Shown: positions 44,082-52,475 of the stretch, piece by piece
Layout: every line of letters starts with the position of its first letter
Numbering within the stretch: the stretch's first letter is position 1
Source of the DNA: Acetobacter sp.
GTDB taxonomy: Bacteria; Pseudomonadota; Alphaproteobacteria; Acetobacterales; Acetobacteraceae
Assembly (NCBI RefSeq): GCF_022483985.1
Contig: NZ_JAKVME010000003.1
Span: 85,001-149,000 of the forward strand
Direction of reading: 5' to 3'
DNA: 64,000 bases
Notes under the pieces: generated by a model
Seen by the model: the letters and a program-made list of their open reading frames with translations, nothing else
The model's database searches: none
Told to the model about the DNA's origin: nothing
Program-made: the position numbers and the translations under genes

Positions 44082-45593
44082 TTACCGGGCAGCGACCAGT
44101 TGATGGGCCGTGTGAGCCAGCGCTTCCTGATTGGGAGCGCCAAGGGCATGCACGATCACAGGATCAAACAGGCTGGTGAAGGAAGCCGGATGGACGCCCA
44201 TCCACAGCGTGACCACAGCCAGCGGCACGAGCACCAACATCTCGGCAGGCGTCAGGTCACGCAGCAAGCCGACAGTACCCTTCACGGACCCGAAAATCAC
44301 ATCGCGGTAGAGCGCCAGCATATAGACCGCGCCCATGATCATCGTCATGCCAGCGAGCAGGGCCAGCCAGAAAGAGACATGGATCGCCCCCATCAGGACC
44401 AGCAGTTCGCCTACGAAGGAGCCGGTTCCCGGAAGACCGACATTGGCCATCGTGAACAGCATGGCCAGCGAAGCCAGTGCGGGCATGCGGAACGCCACAC
44501 CGCCAAGCGCGGAGATGTCACGGGTCTCGGCGCGCCATGCGATGGCGGCGACACAGAAGAACAGCGCCGCGATGATCACGCCATGCGACAGCATCTGATA
44601 GATCGCGCCGTCCACGCCCTCTGCATTGAGGGTGAACAGGCCGACAGCAATCATGCCCATATGTGAGAAAGAGGAATAGGCGATCACCTTCTTCATGTCC
44701 TTCTGGGCGAAGGCGATGAAGGCGGCGTAGACGATGGCGATGACGCCCAGCGGCAGGATGTAGGGTGCGAAGCGATGCACCGCTTCAGGAAACATCAGGA
44801 CGCCAAAGCGCAGCAGACCGTAAGCGCCTGTCTTTGACAGCACGCCCGACAGCAGCGCCGTCGTCGGCGTGGGAGCCTCGGTGTAGGCATCCGGCAGCCA
44901 CGCATGCAGCGGGAACAGCGGCAGTTTCACGCCGAAGGCAAGAACGAAGGCCATCAGCAGCCAGCACTGCACGGACAGCGAGAAATGCCCCTGCATCAGC
45001 GCAGGAATGTCGGTCGTGCCCGCCATGTTCCACATCGCCACGAGGGCGACGAGCATGAACAGTGAGCCGCCGAAGGTGAACAGGAAGAACTGGAGCGACG
45101 CCCAAACGCGCTTCGGCCCACCCCAGACGCCGATCATCAGGCTCGCCGGGATCAGCGTCGCCTCATAGAACATGTAGAACACGACCAGATCGAGCGCCGA
45201 GAACAGACCCATCAGCGCCGTTTCCAGAAACATGACAGCGGCCATGAAGTCGCAGGCCCGTCCCTGAATGCTGCGCCATCCCGCACCGATCGAGAGCGGC
45301 GTCAGGAAGGCAGTCAGCAGCACGAAGACAAGACTGATCCCGTCGACGCCCGTATGATAGGAGATGCCGAAGTTCGGCATCCACGCCAGTTGCGTCTCAT
45401 ACTGCGCGCCCGGTATCTGCGGATCGAAGCCGGTCCACATGACAACCGAAAGCGCCAGCACCGCGAGGCTCGTCCACAGCGCGATCCATCGTCCCGTCCG
45501 GTCCGCCGTCTCCGGCGTGCCCTTGGCGAGGAGAATGGCAAGCCCCCCAAGAAGAGGCAGATAGGTAACGAGGGTAAGAAGGATCGGGTGCAC
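44082..45593 (-). CDS. nuoM: NADH-quinone oxidoreductase subunit M (solitary)
   Basis: 503 residues from GTG 45593, about 14 membrane helices. Conserved antiporter-like features: YHTGVDGISL, the key Glu in FYEATLIPASLMIGVWGG, KLPLFPLHAWLPDAYTEAP, and KVIAYSSFSHMG. Known: NuoM is one of the proton-pumping subunits of complex I, encoded in a nuoA-N operon between nuoL and nuoN. Here neither neighbour is a nuo gene. Either the operon is broken up in this lineage or this copy serves another complex. The start is judged by homology; the ribosome site is weak. Confidence 0.9.
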   Translation of the reverse strand: MHPILLTLVTYLPLLGGLAILLAKGTPETADRTGRWIALWTSLAVLALSVVMWTGFDPQIPGAQYETQLAWMPNFGISYHTGVDGISLVFVLLTAFLTPLSIGAGWRSIQGRACDFMAAVMFLETALMGLFSALDLVVFYMFYEATLIPASLMIGVWGGPKRVWASLQFFLFTFGGSLFMLVALVAMWNMAGTTDIPALMQGHFSLSVQCWLLMAFVLAFGVKLPLFPLHAWLPDAYTEAPTPTTALLSGVLSKTGAYGLLRFGVLMFPEAVHRFAPYILPLGVIAIVYAAFIAFAQKDMKKVIAYSSFSHMGMIAVGLFTLNAEGVDGAIYQMLSHGVIIAALFFCVAAIAWRAETRDISALGGVAFRMPALASLAMLFTMANVGLPGTGSFVGELLVLMGAIHVSFWLALLAGMTMIMGAVYMLALYRDVIFGSVKGTVGLLRDLTPAEMLVLVPLAVVTLWMGVHPASFTSLFDPVIVHALGAPNQEALAHTAHQLVAAR

Positions 45594-45932
45594 GGCGTAC
45601 TCACAGGGTTCGGTACGATAATTCTGCCGAGACCTTAGCGCTCCGATCCCTGCACGACCAGTCATGAGTCGCGCGGGACACCCCTCCCGCGTCAGCAAAC
45701 CCCGTTGCCGGGTCCCTTTTCCGGTCTGCCGGAGACCGCGCCCTCCATGGCGTACCGGGACGTCACACGCGGAATGACAGGCGCGATTCCGCCGATTCGT
45801 CCCATTTTACCGGTCAGTCCTCCCTCACGGGGAACTGCCCGCACCCCTGAACGTGGAGAAAGAATCTGACATGCAAAAACGGCACCCCGGAAAGGGTGCC
45901 GCTGTATCATGTCACCGTATTGTGAAAGCTGA
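45594..45932. other. Intergenic stretch between nuoM and mlaC
   Basis: 339 bp with no visible gene. It contains the mlaC terminator at 45880-45901 and presumably the nuoM promoter. Confidence 0.5.
45880..45901 (-). terminator. Terminator of the mlaA-mlaC unit
   Basis: CGGCACCC-CGGAAA-GGGTGCCG, followed on the minus strand by GTTTTTGC. It lies 32 bp beyond the mlaC stop. Confidence 0.8.
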
Positions 45933-46559
45933 TCAGGAGGGTTGAGCGGTTTTGTGACGCTCGACCTGAAGCTTGAGCGCGTTCAGGATGGCAGTGATCT
46001 GACCACCATGCTGCTGGATGAAGGACGCATAATCCTGACGCTGCGTCAGGCGAAGACTAGCGCCTTCCGCGAGCACGTCCACGACCTTCGGCGCACCGCT
46101 GCTGTTGCTGACGATCCATTCAAGGTTGGCGTCAGCCTGCTGCGGGCGGTGCAGGATCGTGTCAACGGACAGGTCGTCACCCTTGGGCGTGGCGCTGCCG
46201 ATCGTGAAGCTGACGCCGCGATAGTCGCCCAGCTTGTCGGTGATCGTGTTGACCAGCACCTGCCGGAACAGGCTCAGATACTCAGCCTGCTGCGCCGGTG
46301 TTGCCATGCGCCAGTACCGGCCAAGGCAGAAACGGCCGATAGCGTCGACATCCACATCACTCTGCAGGATGGGAAGGACCTTTTCCTTCTTCTGCGCAGC
46401 AGACAGGTTGCTGTTCACGATCGTAACCAGACGATCACCAAGGTTATGCACGAATGCTGTGGCGGATTGCTCGGCCGAGGCCGGGCGCGCAATGCCGGAT
46501 ACCAGACCGGCTGCGACAAGCGTTCCGAGCAGGAAGCGGCGGGTGAAACTGATCTTCAT
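45933..46559 (-). CDS. mlaC: MlaC-type periplasmic phospholipid-binding protein
   Basis: 208 residues. A twin-Arg-containing signal (FTRRFLLGTLVAAGLVSG) is followed by a likely cleavage site after ASA. The mature part shows the Ttg2/MlaC pattern: KKEKVLPILQSDVDVDAIGRFCLGRYW, then FRQVLVNTITDKLGDY. Known: MlaC shuttles phospholipid between the outer-membrane MlaA complex and the inner-membrane MlaFEDB transporter. mlaA is 45 bp upstream. mlaFED is not in the window. Confidence 0.9.
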   Translation of the reverse strand: MKISFTRRFLLGTLVAAGLVSGIARPASAEQSATAFVHNLGDRLVTIVNSNLSAAQKKEKVLPILQSDVDVDAIGRFCLGRYWRMATPAQQAEYLSLFRQVLVNTITDKLGDYRGVSFTIGSATPKGDDLSVDTILHRPQQADANLEWIVSNSSGAPKVVDVLAEGASLRLTQRQDYASFIQQHGGQITAILNALKLQVERHKTAQPS

Positions 46560-46604
46560 GATAACTCTGCCCCTGATCTTCTTCTGGAATCTTCTTAAGG
46601 CGGA

Positions 46605-47441
46605 TCAATTATACCAGTCGGGAACGGTCGCCCGATGGTCATTCTTGATGGCGTCCGCCATAGCCTTGCGCTGCTGCTGATAGGCGCTGCGGATGGTCGC
46701 GTACGGATCAAGCGCATCGCGCTGCACCTGATCCAGATCATCAAGATGATTGGCCCGGGTATTGATCACGCCCATGATATTATAGGCCCAGTTGAATGTC
46801 AGCAGGCCATAGCCACGCGGAACATAGTTCCACGGGGAAAGCCCCTGATCCAGACCATAGCCGATGCCATCACGGAAGGTGGACGGTCCCATCATGGGCA
46901 GGAAGAGATACGGCCCGGAAGGGATACCCCATGTCGCCAGCGTCAGGCCGCCATCATTGTCGTGGTGCGGATAGCCGGCATACTTCGCCACGTCGATGAA
47001 GCCGCCGACACCTGCGACCATGTTGATGCACCAGCGGACAAAGGCGTCGCCCGCACGGCGCGGCTTGCCTGCGCCGACATCGTTGAAGAACACCACCGGC
47101 TCGTTCATGGTCTGCACCATGTTGCCCAGCGATTTCCGCACGGGAACAGGCACAGCCCACACATAGGCCTTGGCGACAGGACGCGTGGAGTATTTGTCGA
47201 CCGTTACCGAGAGATTGTACATCTTCCGGTTGAGCGGCTCATACTTGTCGTTGGCTTCCTGATATTCAGCGAGAGCGTCAGGGTCGGTCGGCTTGGGCGC
47301 CACCATGGACGAGCAGCCCGCGAGAACCAGAGTGCCCAGCATCAGGGTTCCGTTACGGAAAGCACGGATGCGGGTTTTTACTGAGTGGCCCGAAGCACCG
47401 GAAAAAGGTTCCAGATGCAGGTCTTCCTTCACTGAGCCCAT
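46605..47441 (-). CDS. mlaA: MlaA/VacJ outer-membrane lipoprotein
   Basis: 278 residues from ATG 47441 (an in-frame start at 47513 would add 24 residues that themselves look like a signal sequence). The lipobox LVLAGC sits unusually far in, after a basic segment KTRIRAFRNGTL. The mature part has the MlaA pattern: YEPLNRKMYNLSVTVDKY, NMVQTMNEPVVFFND, GDAFVRWCINMVAGVGGFID and WGIPSGPYLFLPMMGPSTFR. It removes misplaced phospholipids from the outer leaflet, together with MlaC encoded next. Confidence 0.9.
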   Translation of the reverse strand: MGSVKEDLHLEPFSGASGHSVKTRIRAFRNGTLMLGTLVLAGCSSMVAPKPTDPDALAEYQEANDKYEPLNRKMYNLSVTVDKYSTRPVAKAYVWAVPVPVRKSLGNMVQTMNEPVVFFNDVGAGKPRRAGDAFVRWCINMVAGVGGFIDVAKYAGYPHHDNDGGLTLATWGIPSGPYLFLPMMGPSTFRDGIGYGLDQGLSPWNYVPRGYGLLTFNWAYNIMGVINTRANHLDDLDQVQRDALDPYATIRSAYQQQRKAMADAIKNDHRATVPDWYN

Positions 47442-47868
47442 GCCCGTCAGTCTCTCCGTTACCCCGTCAGCCCTCCCCGGGACCGCAAGGCCAGCCAGCA
47501 GGACGAACATCATTATGCTTCTTTGAGCGTCTCTCTATTGCCCTGTCTAACACGTCGTCGCCCGGATGCAATCAGTTGCCTCCGCACTCCCGCCATCCGA
47601 ACCGGACGGTCTCAAGTGTTAAGAACGTGAAACATCGCCGGAGGTTGAGACTCCGCTGTCTTTAATCAGGCGCTTTTCGGCGTCTGTTGCGGCAAAGGCA
47701 CAGCGCCCCTCCCGAAGGACCGGTTGCGGAACTGCGTCCACAGCCCGGCTTCCTCACCTGAACAAAAGCCTGACAACAAAAGCCCGGCCCCCATGGCGGG
47801 GAGCCGGGCTGTAGAGAACCGGATCAGACCGGAGCGCGTGAACGAAAAGCGCGGATCAAAGGGCGCGA
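47442..47868. other. Intergenic stretch upstream of mlaA
   Basis: 427 bp. Apart from the mlaA promoter region and the DUF2076 terminator (47781-47810) nothing is seen. Confidence 0.5.
47781..47810 (-). terminator. Terminator after the DUF2076 gene
   Basis: AGCCCGGC and GCCGGGCT arms with a GC-rich loop, followed on the minus strand by TTTTGTTGT. Confidence 0.8.
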
Positions 47869-48636
47869 TCAGAAGGACTGATCGTCACCACCACCCCAGT
47901 CTCCACCATCGCCGCCCCAGCCGCCATCATCGCCTCCGGCATCGAAGCCCGGATCAGCCGTGGTGCCTGCGCCCGCAAACGGATCAGAAGCACCTGCCGC
48001 AGAATCCCCGTAATAGTTGTTGACGACCGTCTGGTCGGGAGCCCCCCAACCGCCGGCAGCCGCGCCAGTATCGTGATGGCCGCTGAACAGGCCTTCAAGC
48101 GCATTCGCCGCCATCATGCCGCCCGCGACGCCTGCCGCGGTTGTCAGGGCAGACCCCAGAAAGCCCGATCCACCCTGCCGGAACATACCAGGCTGAAACC
48201 CCGGCGGCATGGGCTGCATCTGTGGTTGCATCTGCGGCTGCTGGGCATAACCCGGCTGACCACCCCAACCCGGAGGAGGAGCCTGCTGCGTACGCTGCTG
48301 GCCACCGCCGAACAGCCCGCCGAAAAAACCACCCGAGCTGCCTTTCGACTGCTGAGCCTGTTGCAGGGCCTGCTGCGCCTGCTGAAGCTGGAACTGCAAC
48401 TCGCGAATACGGTTCTGCGCCTCGACGAGCGCCGCTTCCTGCACCACCGCCATCTGCGTGACGCGGTAACGCGCCTCCGGATATCTCTGGAAGTTCTGGG
48501 CGATGAAGGTATCAGCTTCGGGGTCGATCGGCGGCAGGGACGGGTTGGTGGATGGCACGCTTCCGATCCCGGCCTGCGGTGCCCCGCCGACACGCGCAAT
48601 GAAGTTAGATATCAGATCGCGTTCCTGATTATTCAT
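47869..48636 (-). CDS. DUF2076 family protein
   Basis: 255 residues. The N-terminus MNNQERDLISNFIARVGG, then EADTFIAQNFQRYPEARYRVTQMAVVQE, is the DUF2076 signature. A Gln-rich coiled segment (IRELQFQLQQAQQALQQ) leads to a Gly/Gln/Pro-rich low-complexity region and a glycine-zipper-like helix (ALTTAAGVAGGMMAANALEG). The Gly/Asp-rich C-terminus ends in DDQSF. Function is unknown; the family is usually described as periplasmic or membrane-associated ligand-binding sensors. No signal peptide. Confidence 0.88.
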   Translation of the reverse strand: MNNQERDLISNFIARVGGAPQAGIGSVPSTNPSLPPIDPEADTFIAQNFQRYPEARYRVTQMAVVQEAALVEAQNRIRELQFQLQQAQQALQQAQQSKGSSGGFFGGLFGGGQQRTQQAPPPGWGGQPGYAQQPQMQPQMQPMPPGFQPGMFRQGGSGFLGSALTTAAGVAGGMMAANALEGLFSGHHDTGAAAGGWGAPDQTVVNNYYGDSAAGASDPFAGAGTTADPGFDAGGDDGGWGGDGGDWGGGDDQSF

Positions 48637-48754
48637 CTGTTTGATCCCTCATGGCCACGCTGGTTGGACTACCCGATATTTAAGATGGGAGCAGGGCGCG
48701 GAAACGGCAACCCTGCCCCAAAAACGTCATCTCACCCTCATTCTGGTCACGGAA

Positions 48755-49255
48755 TTAGGGGTTTTTTGCGCCGGTGCCGTAAATGACAGTCAGTCGGGCC
48801 GACGCCAGACGGTGATGATGCACCATGAACCCGACGAGGGCCGGGCTGGAATCGGCGGTCACTTCAAGCTGCGGAACGTCCAGCGCCGTGACGGTGAACA
48901 CATAGCGATGGATGTGACCGGGAGGAGGCGCGGCTCCACCATAGCCGGGAACACCGAAATCGGTCCGCACCTCAAGCGCGCCTTCCGGCAGATCGCCCTT
49001 GCCCGAACCTGCTCCCTCGGCCAGCGACGCCACGTCTGCCGGAATGTTGGCGACCACCCAGTGCCACCAGCCGGAACCGGTGGGTGCGTCAGGATCATAT
49101 AGCGTGACGACAAAGCTCCTCGTTCCGGCGGGAGCCCCTTCCCATTGCAGCGGAGGAGACAGATTGCTCCCCGTCTGCCCCATACCGGAATAGACCTGTG
49201 TCTGGGGCATCACGGCACCATTGCTGAAAGCAGGGCTCGTCAATGTGAAAGCCAT
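48755..49255 (-). CDS. YbhB/YbcL-type PEBP (Raf kinase inhibitor-like) protein
   Basis: 166 residues with AGGAGC before ATG 49255. The phosphatidylethanolamine-binding-protein pattern is present: NLSPPLQWEGAPAGTRSFVVTLYDPDAP, WWHWVVANIP, GYGGAAPPPGHIHRYVFTV. Cytosolic. The function in bacteria is not settled; it binds small anionic ligands. No partner evident. Confidence 0.92.
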   Translation of the reverse strand: MAFTLTSPAFSNGAVMPQTQVYSGMGQTGSNLSPPLQWEGAPAGTRSFVVTLYDPDAPTGSGWWHWVVANIPADVASLAEGAGSGKGDLPEGALEVRTDFGVPGYGGAAPPPGHIHRYVFTVTALDVPQLEVTADSSPALVGFMVHHHRLASARLTVIYGTGAKNP

Positions 49256-49287
49256 GAGAGGGCTCCTATCGTATGGTCTTTTTTCGA

Positions 49288-49506
49288 TTACCAGTTGAGG
49301 CTGATCAGCCAGAACTCTTCCGAGGTCAGCGTCACCCCGTCGTTCTTCGGTGACTCTGAGGCGGCGTGAGCAAGGGCCGCAATACGCTCGACCATGATGG
49401 TTTTACGCTGATGCGCTTCCGAGGACTCGTTGGCGGCCTTGAGCACGTCGAGGGACGTCTTGGCGGCTTTGGCGACACGGGCGGCATCAAGCAGCGCGTA
49501 GGACAT
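49288..49506 (-). CDS. Small hypothetical protein
   Basis: 72 residues from ATG 49506, with AGGAGA 6 bp upstream. It is largely helical (ALLDAARVAKAAKTSLDVLKAA) with an acidic, aromatic end, LTSEEFWLISLNW. Not recognised. The gene is 32 bp before the PEBP gene and on the same strand, so they may be co-transcribed. Confidence 0.6.
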   Translation of the reverse strand: MSYALLDAARVAKAAKTSLDVLKAANESSEAHQRKTIMVERIAALAHAASESPKNDGVTLTSEEFWLISLNW

Positions 49507-49950
49507 GGAAGGTCTCCTGCAAACAATTCGGATCAGATGATCTGCGGGCAAAATGGGCCGTCGGCGCTTTCTGTTCAAGAGCGGGATGATCCTGTCGGCA
49601 AACAGCACGATGAATCCCCGCATTACCTTTTCCTGTGAGAGCGAGCGGCATGGAGTGACTTCAGCTCCTTTGCTCCAGTTAGTGTACATCGCGTCACAAT
49701 GAAAAATATTACCCTGAAAATAAAAGAGGTATTTTTAAAAACAAATATATTCCGTAACATTTATTATTTCATCATGTTGATGAAATATGGTTATTTTTCT
49801 TGCTTTTCATTCGTCACCATGTGAACACCCTCTTCGGTGGATGCTCTGATATAAGGGTCGCTGACGCACGTTGTGTCAGTCCGTCCCGTTGGAAGTTACG
49901 ATTGCGCACGTGTTCTGTGCGCGACCACCATGTCGAAAAGGAGCCTCGTT
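49507..49950. other. Intergenic stretch with cold-shock gene leader
   Basis: 444 bp. From 49690 it becomes AT-rich, as expected for a promoter. Two hairpins lie in the leader: TGAC-N9-GTCA (49862-49878) and GCGCAC-N7-GTGCGC (49904-49922), 29 bp before the start codon. A structured leader is usual for cold-shock genes. Confidence 0.5.
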
Positions 49951-50157
49951 ATGACAACAGGCACCGTAAAGTGGTTTAATTCTACAAAAGGTTTTGGATT
50001 CATTCAGCCGGAGGACGGTTCTCCGGATGTATTCGTCCACATTACAGCCCTTGAGCGCGCCGGCATGGCCACGCTGAATGAAGGACAGCAGATTTCATAC
50101 GAGATCGAAGCTGGCCGTAACGGCAAGAAGTCCGCAGTCAACCTTAAGGCCGCGTGA
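49951..50157 (+). CDS. Cold-shock protein (CspA family)
   Basis: 68 residues from ATG 49951, with AAAGGAG upstream. [20 protein letters not shown] carries RNP-1 and [13 protein letters not shown]-2. A single-domain OB-fold RNA chaperone. The terminator at 50189 follows. Confidence 0.95.
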   Translation: MTTGTVKWFNSTKGFGFIQPEDGSPDVFVHITALERAGMATLNEGQQISYEIEAGRNGKKSAVNLKAA

Positions 50158-50188
50158 TTTAAAGATCGGCAGTCATGCCATCTGGAAG

Positions 50189-50216
50189 AGCCGTCCGGTC
50201 AGGACGGCTTTTTTTA
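50189..50216 (+). terminator. Terminator of the cold-shock gene
   Basis: AGCCGTCC-GGTC-AGGACGGCT followed by TTTTTT. Confidence 0.9.
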
Positions 50217-50420
50217 TGTGCATTCTCCGAACATGATCCCCCCGTCCCAGTGACAATTCGTTTCGAAAAAGTCCACCTTCCCGTCGGGCAGCCTGTCGGT
50301 TTTTCTGATCATGGCATCCCCTTGGATCGTTCGAAAATTCTCCCGTATTTACAGATTTCTTTCTCTGGATCAGTCTGACGGTAGCCTTCCCCCGCCCCGT
50401 TCATTCAGATCTGTTTACGT

Positions 50421-51068
50421 ATGAAAATGACACTCCCTGTTCTGTACACTTTCCGACGCTGCCCCTACGCAATGCGGGCGCGTCTTGCCCTTCTGTCCAG
50501 CGGGGCCAACTGTGAATGTCGGGAAATCAGGTTGTCGGAAAAACCCGCGGCCATGCTGGATGTGTCACCAAAAGGCACTGTTCCTGTTCTGGTTTTATCT
50601 GAAGGCCACGTCATTAATCAAAGTCTGGACATCATGAAATGGGCGCTATCGCACTCCGACCCTGAACACTGGCTGAAGAACGCACGTTACGACCTGATCG
50701 AACGTAATGACACTCTCTTCAAATATCATCTCGATCATTACAAATACGCCACACGCCATCAAAGCGATCCCCATCATCACCGTCAGGAAGCCTTTCGAAT
50801 TCTTCTTGATCTGGAAAAGATACTGAATATCACGCCTTTTCTGAACGGAGCAGATTTCGGGCTTACGGACGCCGCCATAGCTCCCTTTATCCGTCAGTTT
50901 TTCGCGACGGATTCAGTCTGGTTCGCAACACAGAACATTCCCCGTCTGCAAACATGGCTCACGGATTTCATATCCTCACACCGTTTCGAGCAAATCATGC
51001 ATCGTTTCAGCCCCTGGCAGCCAGATGACGCACCTGTCTTTCTCAGAAATGACGTATCCAACCGATAG
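50421..51068 (+). CDS. Glutathione S-transferase family protein
   Basis: 215 residues. The thioredoxin-like N-terminal domain begins LPVLYTFRRCPYAMRARLAL with a CPYA motif, as in glutaredoxin-2-like GSTs, followed by SPKGTVPVLVLSEG (cis-Pro loop) and INQSLDIMKW. The C-terminal half is all-helical. Substrate unknown. Convergent with the solute-binding-protein gene, only 3 bp apart. Confidence 0.85.
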   Translation: MKMTLPVLYTFRRCPYAMRARLALLSSGANCECREIRLSEKPAAMLDVSPKGTVPVLVLSEGHVINQSLDIMKWALSHSDPEHWLKNARYDLIERNDTLFKYHLDHYKYATRHQSDPHHHRQEAFRILLDLEKILNITPFLNGADFGLTDAAIAPFIRQFFATDSVWFATQNIPRLQTWLTDFISSHRFEQIMHRFSPWQPDDAPVFLRNDVSNR

Positions 51069-51071
51069 CAT

Positions 51072-51818
51072 TCAGAAAACAGACCACCCCGCAGCCGGTG
51101 GCGCAACACTGGCCGCGCTCTGCCCGTGCCTGTCCAGAAGCATTTTGACCAAACCGGTTTTTTTCACATCCTCAACAAAATCCTGCAACCATGCTCTCGC
51201 GATTTCGCGTCCTCTGGGAACTCCCATCCCCTGCTCTATCGCCGTGAAACGTCCCGGCAGCACCCGATAGCCCGGATGATCGGCAGCGTAAGCCGCCAGA
51301 GGCTGGCGCACACCGGCGGCGGCATCCAGTTGCTGCGCTACAAACAGAGCAATAGCGTCAGGCGAGGTCGCCGCCCTTTCAAGAGACGCCTGTTTCAGAT
51401 GACGTGTCAGAAACAGGTCGTAAGCAGCGCCCTGTCCGACAGCGATGCGCGCCCCCGCGTGATCCAGCTCATCAACGGCCTGATAGGTCGCGTCCTCACG
51501 AACAAGATAGGTTCCCTCAATCACAACATAGGGTGCGGTAAAAAGAATCTCAGCCGCGCGCACCGGGTCCACCGCCAGAAACATCATATCCAGTTCACCG
51601 GACGAAACAGCCTGCGTTACCTTGCCTGCCGCGTCAAAGGGGATGAATTCGATCTCGACCTCCAGCCGCCGTCCGACTTCCCGCGCCAGATCGACCGAGA
51701 CGCCCGCCAGTTCTCCCGTAGCCGCGTCACGCCCTGCCAGAACAGGATTTCCCAGATTGATCGCCGTCCTGATGGCGCCCTGCGGCGCCAGTTCACGAAG
51801 AATCTCATCTGTTTTCAT
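51072..51818 (-). CDS. Solute-binding protein family 3, without signal peptide
   Basis: 248 residues from ATG 51818, with GAGAGGA upstream. The fold signatures are AINLGNPVLAGRDAATGELAGVSVDLAREVGRRL, FDAAGKVTQAVSSGELDMMF, APYVVIEGTYLV and RIAVGQGAAYDLFLT: the amino-acid-type periplasmic binding protein. The N-terminus, MKTDEILRELAPQG, has no signal sequence and no membrane helix. No ABC permease or ATPase is adjacent. It may work in the cytosol, for instance as a cyclohexadienyl-dehydratase-like enzyme, or the true start may be lost. Confidence 0.8.
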   Translation of the reverse strand: MKTDEILRELAPQGAIRTAINLGNPVLAGRDAATGELAGVSVDLAREVGRRLEVEIEFIPFDAAGKVTQAVSSGELDMMFLAVDPVRAAEILFTAPYVVIEGTYLVREDATYQAVDELDHAGARIAVGQGAAYDLFLTRHLKQASLERAATSPDAIALFVAQQLDAAAGVRQPLAAYAADHPGYRVLPGRFTAIEQGMGVPRGREIARAWLQDFVEDVKKTGLVKMLLDRHGQSAASVAPPAAGWSVF

Positions 51819-52475
51819 GCGGTCCTCTCTCTCTGGTTCCACCCCACTCAGGCAGGATGCAGCCTATCTCTGGCGGGACGCTGGAACTGTAAAGGCTGAA
51901 AACGCAAGCTGTATTGATCTGTAAATTCTCCATATTTTAAAACATACTCTTTCGAGACAAGAGATTCGGTTCCATCACGCAGAAAAGCCTATCGGGAGAC
52001 TGCGTTCATGCCGACACGGACCAGACCGTGAATATTTCCCACCGCCAGCGCCAGTATCCGGTTCCAGTATATGGCTGCATCAACCGTGACGACGGCCCCA
52101 CACAACCCGAACAATGGCTCTGACCCCGGTTGCCTCTTCTTATTCCTCGACTGACCAAACCACACAGTCAGAGAACCGGGCTCCTTCAACGCTGCAAAGA
52201 GGAAACGCCGCTATCGTCACAGGCTTCAGTCTGCCCATACCGCGCAGCTATCAGCCCGACTTCCCACCCGAAAATTCCGTCACGACCTCACCCTCGATGC
52301 AGGGGACCATGCAGTCATGCACTGCACGTTCTGAGATTACCTTGAAGCCGATGACAGGCAGCGGCCTGCGATCTTTTCAAACAGGGCCGGCGTCCTTTCC
52401 AGCAGAAGCTGAAAACATAAGTCACGCATTCCGGGAGAGCAGACCCAGCCCGTCTGCCCTTTATCCCCCAACCCA
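51819..52475. other. 657-bp stretch without a gene
   Basis: No gene with a ribosome site or known motif is seen. Short frames (for example minus strand 51989-52189) have ordinary composition but no recognisable product. The left end must contain the promoter of the solute-binding-protein gene. Confidence 0.5.
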
